A stretch of DNA of 5,400 nt from Ruminiclostridium sp. (GTDB lineage: Bacteria > Bacillota > Clostridia > Oscillospirales > Oscillospiraceae): contig JAFZEB010000023.1 in assembly GCA_017560855.1 (NCBI GenBank), positions 1-5,400 of the forward strand, given 5' to 3'. The notes under the pieces were generated by a model that was not told where the DNA came from, ran no database searches, and saw only the letters and a program-made list of their open reading frames with translations. A program made the position numbers and the translations under genes. Shown here in pieces: positions 1 to 4,770 of the stretch. Each line of letters opens with the position of its first letter. The stretch's first letter is position 1.

Positions 1-267
1 ACTACCCTTCTGGGGCGGACCACCATGACCGTGGACTATATGCGGTTTCCCAATGAGGACGGAGTTTTCCTGTGCATGTCCGGTTGGAGCAACAAGGAAC
101 CCAAGCTGCGGGTGTATGACCAGAACGGCGGGGTGGCCATCCAGGAGACCGCAAGCCCCATGGAGCTGAATTCCCTCATGATCTGGGAGGAGCCGGAGTT
201 CCAGCTTGAAGTGGAAGCCTCGGAGGAGGTCTACCAGGAGCATCCCGCCGAATCCCATCACGAATAA
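1..267 (+). CDS. Hypothetical protein, C-terminal part (5' end outside window)
   Basis: The reading frame is open from base 1 and ends with TAA at 265-267, giving 88 visible residues. The first ATG is at 25, but there is no convincing ribosome binding site before it and the frame continues without a stop to the window edge, so this is most likely the tail of a longer protein. The visible part begins TTLLGRTTMTVDYMRF and ends in an acidic, Glu- and His-rich tail (EVEASEEVYQEHPAESHHE). There is no membrane segment, no cysteine pair and no motif that I recognise, so no function is proposed. It is followed directly by a strong hairpin terminator shared with the convergent gene on the other strand. 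Coding status is fairly secure because the frame is open to the edge and ends right at a terminator. The family is unknown. Confidence 0.6.
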   Translation, partial: TTLLGRTTMTVDYMRFPNEDGVFLCMSGWSNKEPKLRVYDQNGGVAIQETASPMELNSLMIWEEPEFQLEVEASEEVYQEHPAESHHE

Positions 268-268
268 G

Positions 269-303
269 AAAAAGACTTCCTCTTCACGAGGAAGTCTTTT
301 TTT
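269..303. terminator. Bidirectional rho-independent terminator between convergent genes
   Basis: A perfect 14-bp stem (269-282 paired with 288-301) has a 5-nt loop TTCAC. On the plus strand it runs into seven T (297-303), and on the minus strand into five T followed by C and TT. It lies one base after the stop of the plus-strand gene, and its T-run overlaps the TAA stop (302-304) of the minus-strand hydrolase gene. One hairpin therefore probably ends both transcripts. Confidence 0.9.
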
Positions 304-1405
304 ACGCATGATGTTCCCGGTCGGGGCCCAGGCTGACCATCAGGCGGCCCAGGCAGGAGCGGACCAGCCGCCGGGTGGGCTTGTCCAGGTTCCGGTAGGT
401 GTGAGCAATGGCCCGGGCATTCTCCGGCAGGTTCTCGGCGATGTCCGTCAGGGTGTGGGCATCGTTCACCGACAGCAGGTAGAAGATGAGCTCCACAAAG
501 GCCTCCAGTTCCCAGGGTTCCAGGGACTCCATCCACCGGTGGAGGGACTTGGCAGATTTATTGCCCAGCACCGAACGGTGGGCCCGGAAACGGAAGGCGG
601 TGCCCCGAACCTCCCAGGTGAAGGGGTCGTGCTGGCCCTGGATGCCCGAGCCGTGGCTGTGGATCACCAGAAACTGTCCCGTGGGATGCAGGAGGGTGCC
701 CACAATGGAGGACTGGGGCACGTACACGTCGATCTTGTGAAGCTGGTTCCGGTAGGCCTTGCTGCTGGTGAGGTCCCGGGCGAAGCCGGGGCCGTCGAAG
801 CTGTCCACCAGATGGATCCGGGCACGGACCAGGGGCGGGGCCTGAATGGCCGCCCACACCGCCAGGTTACCCCCCTTGGAGTGTCCCCCCAGACGGAGTT
901 TTCCCGGGAATTTTTCAGCTGCTTTTTTCACATAGACCGCCGCCAGCTCCTGGCCGGACACAGGGAAGTGGTAGGCCATGGAGAAGGACTCCTTCCAGCC
1001 CACCAGGGTGTCGTCAGTCCCCCGGAAGGCCAGGTACAGGGTGCCGTCGGGGAGCAGGTAGGTGACGGCGGCGAACTGGCAGTCCCGGGTCTCGTCCAGC
1101 ACGCTGGCATAGCCGCCCATCCGCACCCGGCCGTATCGGGGGGCACGGGCGGCCTTCAGCAGAAGCTCCGGGATCCGGGCGGCCATGACGGGACCGGTAG
1201 CGGCCCAGTCTTCCTTCTGGGTGAGCTTCTGGATGGCCCGGTGAAAGGGCAGGGTCTCCTCCCCTTCCAGTCCCGGCAGGATCCCGTCAAAGTCTCCGTA
1301 GATGCACATGGACAGGATCAGGCTGTCGATCTCGTTGAAGGGGACCAGAGACAGAGGGAGCCGCCCGTAGTCGTTTAAGTAATCTAAACAGTTTTTATAG
1401 GACAT
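302..1405 (-). CDS. DUF2974 (Mbeg1-like) alpha/beta-hydrolase-fold protein
   Basis: A 367-residue protein starting MSYKNCLDYLNDYG. The ATG at 1405 is chosen because AAAGGAG lies 5 nt upstream (1411-1417); an in-frame ATG at 1489 would overlap the preceding gene and has no such support. The sequence matches what I know of the DUF2974 family of lipase-like proteins. FRGTD is at residues 127-131, followed by LVGWKESF. The nucleophile elbow GHSKGG is at 174-179 (Ser176), SFDGPGF at 202-208 (candidate Asp204), and QHDPFTW at 258-264 (candidate His259). These give a plausible Ser-Asp-His triad, although the substrate is unknown. No signal peptide or membrane helix is evident, so it is probably cytoplasmic. 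It follows the LUD-domain gene by 17 nt with the same orientation, so the two are probably co-transcribed. Family assignment is fairly confident; esterase or lipase activity is inference only. Confidence 0.85.
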   Translation of the reverse strand: MSYKNCLDYLNDYGRLPLSLVPFNEIDSLILSMCIYGDFDGILPGLEGEETLPFHRAIQKLTQKEDWAATGPVMAARIPELLLKAARAPRYGRVRMGGYASVLDETRDCQFAAVTYLLPDGTLYLAFRGTDDTLVGWKESFSMAYHFPVSGQELAAVYVKKAAEKFPGKLRLGGHSKGGNLAVWAAIQAPPLVRARIHLVDSFDGPGFARDLTSSKAYRNQLHKIDVYVPQSSIVGTLLHPTGQFLVIHSHGSGIQGQHDPFTWEVRGTAFRFRAHRSVLGNKSAKSLHRWMESLEPWELEAFVELIFYLLSVNDAHTLTDIAENLPENARAIAHTYRNLDKPTRRLVRSCLGRLMVSLGPDREHHA

Positions 1406-1410
1406 AGGCC

Positions 1411-1417
1411 CTCCTTT
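1411..1417 (-). promoter_or_regulatory. Ribosome binding site of the DUF2974 gene
   Basis: AAAGGAG on the minus strand, 5 nt before the ATG at 1405. It fixes the start of the hydrolase at MSYKNC rather than at the longer in-frame option. It lies in the 17-nt gap after the LUD gene's stop codon. Confidence 0.8.
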
Positions 1418-1422
1418 GGGGC

Positions 1423-2022
1423 TTAATACCCCAGTTCTTCGCCAATAATGACCACTTCGCACTCCTTCACGCCGCCCATTTTCCGCCACAGGACGGTCAG
1501 GCCGTTGCAGATGCGTTCAGGGCTCTTGCAGTCGTAGCACTTGACCTCCTCACCCTGGGCGCAGGGGGTCTTGCGGTTGAGACGACGGGCGTTCAGGGGA
1601 GCGGCCACGTTTCGGGCCCGCCACAGGGCCTGGTCACAGTCGGGGGCGATTTTGTTGACCCCGGCGATGAGGACCACCTTTTCCCGGTCGTAGAGGGTGG
1701 CGGCGATGCGGTTGCCGGTGCCGTCGATGTTGATGATCTCGCCGGTCTCGGCAATGCCGTTGACGCTGGAGAGGTAGACCTGAGCGGCAGCCGCCTGGGC
1801 CAGGGTCTCGGGGCCGGGGACCTCCCAGTGCCAGGCCACGGTATTGTTCTCCTTCAGGCGGTCATAGAGGCCCATCCCCTTGATGGTCATGGACCCACCG
1901 ATGCCCACAGTCTTGCCCTGGATGGATTCCACCAGGTAGTCGGCCGCCTGCTGGGCGGTGTCAAAGTAGCGGTAGGTGAAGCCCTTGGCTTCCAGGTTCT
2001 TCTGCAGCAGTTCCAGGTTCAT
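1423..2022 (-). CDS. LUD-domain protein (LutC/YkgG-related, DUF162), standalone
   Basis: A 199-residue protein starting MNLELLQKNLEAKGF. The ATG at 2022 has a perfect AAGGAGGT at 2029-2036. An upstream in-frame ATG would put the start between the promoter and this site and is rejected. LUD-family hallmarks are GIGGSMTIKGMGLYD (residues 40-54), SSVNGIAETGEIINIDGTGNR (85-105) and IAGVNKI (119-125). The domain is known from lactate utilisation proteins LutB and LutC, but here no LutA, LutB or ferredoxin-type partner is visible in the window, so a role in lactate oxidation is not supported. A C-terminal cysteine group (Cys154, Cys162, Cys165, Cys172, with YDCKSPERIC between) could bind a metal or an Fe-S cluster. 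It appears to be the first gene of a two-gene operon with the downstream DUF2974 hydrolase. Family call confident; reaction unknown. Confidence 0.88.
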   Translation of the reverse strand: MNLELLQKNLEAKGFTYRYFDTAQQAADYLVESIQGKTVGIGGSMTIKGMGLYDRLKENNTVAWHWEVPGPETLAQAAAAQVYLSSVNGIAETGEIINIDGTGNRIAATLYDREKVVLIAGVNKIAPDCDQALWRARNVAAPLNARRLNRKTPCAQGEEVKCYDCKSPERICNGLTVLWRKMGGVKECEVVIIGEELGY

Positions 2023-2028
2023 GGTTGG

Positions 2029-2036
2029 ACCTCCTT
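2029..2036 (-). promoter_or_regulatory. Ribosome binding site of the LUD gene
   Basis: AAGGAGGT on the minus strand, a full match to the anti-Shine-Dalgarno complement, 6 nt before the ATG at 2022. It decides the start over the alternative ATG codons farther upstream. Confidence 0.85.
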
Positions 2037-2056
2037 GGTATTGGTTTGATAGGTTG

Positions 2057-2085
2057 ATTTTAGCATATCCCATGGACATTGTAAA
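2057..2085 (-). promoter_or_regulatory. Housekeeping-sigma promoter for the LUD-DUF2974 operon
   Basis: On the minus strand, TTTACA (2080-2085) is separated by exactly 17 bases from TAAAAT (2057-2062), each one base off the sigma-A consensus hexamer. The expected start site near 2050 leaves a leader of about 28 nt before the LUD ATG, with room for the perfect ribosome binding site. No operator-like palindrome is obvious around it. Confidence 0.7.
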
Positions 2086-2115
2086 GAATGGGACGTAGTG
2101 CGGTGTCGTTAGGTT

Positions 2116-2246
2116 ACAATCCCTCAGTCTTTTGCCTGTGGCAAAAGACAGCTCCCTTTACACAAGGGAGCCTAAGGTTTGTACTCGCCTCTGCCTCCCC
2201 TGTGTAAGGGGAGGTGGCTCGCCGTCAGGCGAGACGGAGGGGTTGT
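2116..2246 (+). repeat. REPIN/MITE-like hairpin repeat, copy 1
   Basis: A 131-bp element with imperfect terminal inverted repeats: it starts ACAATCCCTCAGTC and ends GACGGAGGGGTTGT. It contains four hairpins in order. Stem 2127-2136/2140-2149 has loop TGT; stem 2151-2158/2164-2171 has loop TACAC; stem 2194-2201/2207-2214 has loop GTGTA; stem 2218-2223/2228-2233 has loop GTCA. Hairpin 3 is close to the reverse complement of hairpin 2, and hairpin 4 takes the mirrored position of hairpin 1, so the element is two inverted half-units. A second copy in the opposite orientation lies at 4292-4417. No clear target-site duplication is seen. It encodes no transposase, so any mobility would need a protein in trans. 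Elements of this appearance are, to my recollection, common between genes in Oscillospiraceae-type genomes. Confidence 0.8.
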
Positions 2247-2256
2247 CATCCTACGC

Positions 2257-2291
2257 AAAAAAGGAACGGCACTTTTGTGCCGTTCCTTTTT
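2257..2291 (-). terminator. Rho-independent terminator of the Na/Pi cotransporter gene
   Basis: A perfect 15-bp stem (2258-2272 with 2277-2291) and a TTTT loop in plus-strand reading. On the minus strand it ends in six T (2257-2262), five nucleotides after the transporter's stop codon (2297-2299). The plus strand also has a five-T run, so it may work in both directions. Confidence 0.9.
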
Positions 2292-2296
2292 GCTCG

Positions 2297-4090
2297 TTAG
2301 TCGCACTTGCACTCCTGTTCCACAGGCAGGGCGTAGCGGTGGGTGTATGCCTCGTGGTAGAGGTCAAAGCTGTGGTGGCGGACCTCTTTCAGGCTGGTGA
2401 TGTAGGCGTGGGGATCAAACTCATCCGACTGAGTCTCGATGAGGCCCAGGCCGATGTTGGAGCAGTGATCGGAGATCCGCTCGTAGTTGGTGATCAGGTC
2501 GTTGAACACGAAGCCCTGGTCCAGGGTGCAGATGCCCTGGCGGAGACGGGAGACATGGTTGAGCTTCAGCTGGTCGCAGAGGTTGTCGATGACGTCCTCC
2601 AGAGGCTCGATGCGGTAGGCCAGCTCCAGGTCATTGTTGATGAAGGCGGTGAAGGCGGTGTGGGTGATCTCGTTGACGGCGTCGAACATGACACGCAGTT
2701 CCTTCTGGGCGGCCTCGGAGAAGGAAATGCCCTTTTCGTAGATCTCCTTGGCGGCCTCGGCAATGTTCATGGCGTGGTCGGAGATCCGCTCCATGTCGCC
2801 GATGGTGTGCAGGTACTTGGTGACCTCCTTGGTCTGGGCTTCGGTGAGCTCGTTGGCAGTGATTTTTACCAGGTAGCTGCCCAGCTTGTCCTCGTACTTG
2901 TCCACCACATCCTCCCGCTGCTCGATGAGGCGGTAGGCCTTGTCGGAGTAGCTGCCGATGAGGTAGAAGGCATCTTCCAGGTTGGCCTTGGCCTCGGAGG
3001 CCATGTTGTGGATGGCTTCCCGGCTGTGCTCGATGGCCACGGCGGGATGCTCGATGAAGCGGGCTTCCAGACGGGCGAAGTCCTGCTCCTCGGGGCCGTG
3101 CTCGGTGTTGTCCTTGAACAGGGTGCAGACGATCCACTCGATGATGCCGATGCAGGGGGTCAGGACCACCACAGTGGCAAAGCGGAAGACGGTGTTCAGG
3201 GCGGCGATGGTCACCATGGTCATGGGCATGGACAGGAAGGAGAAGTCCATCACCATGTTCACAGAGTAGAAGATGATGCTCCAGATAACGGCGCCCAGAC
3301 CGTCGGTGAACAGGTAGACGAAGGCGGCCCGCTTGCCGTTGACGTTGGCGCCCAGGGAGGAGAGCAGAACGGGCATGGAGGCGCCGATGGCGATACCCAT
3401 GACCAGGGGGAAGGCCACGGCGAAGGTGATGGCACCGGTGGAGGCCAGGGCCTGAAGGATACCGATGGCGGCGGAAGCGCTCTGGAGGACGCAGGTGAAC
3501 AGGGTGCCCACCAGGATGCCCAGCAGGGGGTTGGAGAATTTGGTCAGCAGCTCCAGGAAGAACTCGCTCTCACGGAGGGGAGAGACGGCGCCGCTCATGG
3601 CAGACATGCCGAACATGAGGATGGCAAAGCCCATGAGGATGTCACCCACATGGTTGTGCAGCTGCTTCTTGGAGAACATCCGCAGGATGACACCGATGAC
3701 TGCCACCACACCGGTGAGGGTGGAGGTGGAGAAGAGGGAGACCCAGCCGGAGCCGCCCTCCAGGGCGGACAGACAAATGATCCAGCCGGTGACCGAGGTG
3801 CCGATGATGGCACCCATGATGACGCCGATGGCCTGGCGGACCTTCATCATGCCGGAGTTGACGAAGCCCACGCACATGACCGAGGTGGCCGAGGAGGACT
3901 GGATGATGGAGGTGACGCCGGTGCCCAGCAGGATACCCTTGATGGCGTTGCCGGAGAGTTTGTAGAGGACCATCTCCATCTTGCTGCCGGCCACCTTCTT
4001 CAGGCCGTCCCCCATAAGGGTCATGCCGAAGAGGAAGAGGGCCACGCCGCTGAGGAGTTCGATGACGTTGGAAATACCCGTGGTAACCAC
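2297..4090 (-). CDS. Na+/phosphate cotransporter family protein with C-terminal PhoU domain (NptA/YjbB type)
   Basis: A 597-residue protein starting at GTG (4090). Residues 1-325 are strongly hydrophobic and carry the two inverted Na/Pi repeats. The first has QSSSATS at 64-70 and GAIIGTSVT at 93-101; the second has QSASAAIG at 203-210 and GIAIGASMP at 232-240. From about 340 onward the protein is soluble and helical with two PhoU-type motifs, ERISDH at 435-440 (in DMERISDHAMNI) and at 537-542 (in NYERISDHCSNI). The family moves phosphate with Na+ across the cytoplasmic membrane; family members with this architecture are around this length, so it looks intact. Direction of flux and cation are not shown by the sequence. 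The gene is monocistronic, with its own candidate promoter and terminator, and PhoP-like boxes upstream hint at phosphate control. The C-terminus ends in CKCD. The start is slightly uncertain because the ribosome binding site sits unusually close to the GTG. Confidence 0.93.
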   Translation of the reverse strand: MVTTGISNVIELLSGVALFLFGMTLMGDGLKKVAGSKMEMVLYKLSGNAIKGILLGTGVTSIIQSSSATSVMCVGFVNSGMMKVRQAIGVIMGAIIGTSVTGWIICLSALEGGSGWVSLFSTSTLTGVVAVIGVILRMFSKKQLHNHVGDILMGFAILMFGMSAMSGAVSPLRESEFFLELLTKFSNPLLGILVGTLFTCVLQSASAAIGILQALASTGAITFAVAFPLVMGIAIGASMPVLLSSLGANVNGKRAAFVYLFTDGLGAVIWSIIFYSVNMVMDFSFLSMPMTMVTIAALNTVFRFATVVVLTPCIGIIEWIVCTLFKDNTEHGPEEQDFARLEARFIEHPAVAIEHSREAIHNMASEAKANLEDAFYLIGSYSDKAYRLIEQREDVVDKYEDKLGSYLVKITANELTEAQTKEVTKYLHTIGDMERISDHAMNIAEAAKEIYEKGISFSEAAQKELRVMFDAVNEITHTAFTAFINNDLELAYRIEPLEDVIDNLCDQLKLNHVSRLRQGICTLDQGFVFNDLITNYERISDHCSNIGLGLIETQSDEFDPHAYITSLKEVRHHSFDLYHEAYTHRYALPVEQECKCD

Positions 4091-4091
4091 G

Positions 4092-4098
4092 CTCCTTT
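4092..4098 (-). promoter_or_regulatory. Ribosome binding site of the Na/Pi gene, unusually close to the start
   Basis: AAAGGAG on the minus strand leaves only one base before the GTG at 4090, where 5-9 is usual. No ATG, GTG or TTG lies in frame at a better distance; the next Met is residue 23, inside the first membrane segment. The GTG is therefore kept, with a warning that initiation may be weak or may use a non-standard codon slightly downstream. Confidence 0.55.
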
Positions 4099-4137
4099 GG
4101 TAGATTTGGAAGGGGTTTCGATATTACGCTATGTTAC

Positions 4138-4165
4138 AGTATACTCCTTATTTGGCAAAAGTCCA
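4138..4165 (-). promoter_or_regulatory. Candidate promoter of the Na/Pi cotransporter gene
   Basis: On the minus strand, TGGACT (4160-4165) lies 16 bases before TATACT (4138-4143). The -10 is good and the -35 weak (four of six), as expected for a promoter needing an activator. A start near 4131 would give a leader of about 40 nt to the GTG. Confidence 0.5.
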
Positions 4166-4171
4166 TGGCTG

Positions 4172-4208
4172 CGTTAAAATTTTGTTAAATTTAATGGTTG
4201 AATGTTAA
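4172..4208 (-). promoter_or_regulatory. Possible PhoP-box-like repeats upstream of the Na/Pi promoter
   Basis: On the minus strand there is TTAACA at 4203-4208, TTAACA at 4183-4188 and TTAACG at 4172-4177. The last two have an 11-bp period, the spacing known for the Bacillus PhoP box (TTAACA-type hexamers about 5 bases apart). The first is 20 bp away and out of phase. They sit just upstream of the candidate -35. The stretch is AT-rich, so chance similarity is possible; regulation by PhoP is inference. Confidence 0.35.
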
Positions 4209-4231
4209 ATCTTGGAAAAGTATGACAGTGT

Positions 4232-4261
4232 AAAAGCCTCCAGCCAGCGGCTGGAGGCTTT
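4232..4261 (-). terminator. Rho-independent terminator downstream of the DUF559 gene and repeat
   Basis: A perfect 13-bp stem (4233-4245 with 4249-4261) and an AGC-position 3-nt loop. On the minus strand it ends in four T (4232-4235) followed by ACAC. It lies between the repeat/DUF559 gene and the transporter's promoter, so it would stop transcripts from the transglutaminase-DUF559 side before they enter the transporter gene. The T-run is short, so efficiency is uncertain. Confidence 0.7.
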
Positions 4262-4291
4262 CTGTTGAGAATCGTTGAACCTGACAGGCCT

Positions 4292-4417
4292 ACAACCCTT
4301 CCGACTCGCCTGTCGGCGAGCCACCTCCCCTTACACAGGGGAGGCATAGGCGTGGGCACACCTCAGGCTCCCTTGTGCAAAGGGATCTGTCAGCCGTCAG
4401 GCTGACTGAGGGATTGT
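4292..4417 (-). repeat. REPIN/MITE-like hairpin repeat, copy 2 (inverted)
   Basis: A 126-bp copy of the element at 2116-2246, in the opposite orientation. On the minus strand it starts ACAATCCCTCAGTC and ends TCGGAAGGGTTGT. Hairpin 1 is GTCAGCC/GGCTGAC (4389-4395 with 4400-4406), shorter and different in sequence from the copy 1 stem but still fully paired. Hairpin 4, CTCGCC/GGCGAG, and hairpin 3, CCTCCCCT/AGGGGAGG, are the same as in copy 1. Hairpin 2 keeps only a 6-bp core because of one changed base. Its outer end lies inside the DUF559 coding sequence and gives that gene its last eight codons and stop. No clear target-site duplication is visible. Confidence 0.8.
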
Positions 4418-4761
4418 TTTACTACCGTATCGATATACTCGCAAACCCCTCGAAAATTCCCGGTGACTGCATTGTTGGGAATGCAGAGGACAGTCAGACC
4501 GTAGCCTTCCAAAAAGGCCGTCCGGGCCAGGTCTTTGGCAAGGCCGTTGCCTTCGTAGTGCTGGGAACCATCCAGTTCAATGACCAACTTTGCTTTGGCA
4601 CAGTAGAAATCAGCAATGTACTGTCCCAGAACTTTCTGTCGGGTAAATTTAGCTGGATGGAACTTAAGATACTCATACCAAAGCCGCCGTTCTTCAGGGG
4701 TCATGTTTTTGCGCAGATCCCTAGCAAAAGGAGTCAAATGAGGGTTGTGTTTCCGTCTCAT
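4390..4761 (-). CDS. DUF559 endonuclease-like protein (Vsr/PD-(D/E)XK-like fold)
   Basis: A 123-residue protein, normal length for small DUF559 proteins. Recognisable family segments are LTPFARDLRKNMTPEERRLWYEYL (residues 9-32, in pieces), RQKVLGQYIADFYC (41-54) and KLVIELDGSQHYE (58-70). Asp51, Glu62, Asp64 and His68 are the likely active-site acidic and histidine positions. The family is related in fold to very-short-patch-repair and restriction-type nucleases; its DNA target and role are not known, and cytoplasmic action is assumed. It starts 9 nt after the stop of the transglutaminase-like gene, has no visible ribosome binding site, and may be translated by coupling. Residues 116-123 (QSLSQPDG) and the TGA are encoded by the repeat at 4292-4417. 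GC over 4441-4740 is about 50% by hand count, below the adjacent gene, suggesting separate origin. Confidence 0.85.
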   Translation of the reverse strand: MRRKHNPHLTPFARDLRKNMTPEERRLWYEYLKFHPAKFTRQKVLGQYIADFYCAKAKLVIELDGSQHYEGNGLAKDLARTAFLEGYGLTVLCIPNNAVTGNFRGVCEYIDTVVKQSLSQPDG

Positions 4762-4770
4762 ATGTGCTGT

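Noticed and set aside
206..1378. A 390-codon open frame on the plus strand
   Set aside because: It is antisense to the DUF2974 gene, which has strong motifs (FRGTD, GHSKGG, QHDPF). It also runs through the bidirectional terminator and shows no protein-like features.
1406..1489. 28-residue N-terminal extension of the DUF2974 protein
   Set aside because: It would overlap the end of the LUD gene, while a well-placed AAAGGAG supports the start at 1405.
2023..2079. 19-residue N-terminal extension of the LUD protein
   Set aside because: The extension would cover the -10 region and the perfect ribosome binding site that serves the ATG at 2022.
2100..2260. Target-site duplications around the repeats
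   Set aside because: Bases flanking 2116-2246 and 4292-4417 show no convincing direct repeats, so no insertion mechanism is claimed.
2179..2400. Small plus-strand frame beginning MYSPLPPLCKGRW
   Set aside because: It is a reading of the hairpin repeat. The minus-strand frame at 4174-4359 begins with similar residues because it reads the other copy, so both are repeat translations rather than genes.
2132..4177. A 681-codon open frame on the plus strand, rich in Asp, Gly and His
   Set aside because: It is the antisense of the Na/Pi-PhoU gene. Its polar, repetitive composition is what the complement of GC-rich codons gives, and the minus-strand gene has clear family motifs, a ribosome binding site and a terminator.
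4174..4359. Small minus-strand frame beginning MPTPMPPLCKGRW
   Set aside because: It starts in repeat copy 2, crosses the terminator and the promoter region of the transporter gene, and lacks a ribosome binding site.
2116..4417. CRISPR array, tRNA or rRNA
   Set aside because: There are only two repeat copies, far apart and inverted, with no regular spacers. No cloverleaf or rRNA-like sequence was recognised anywhere in the window.
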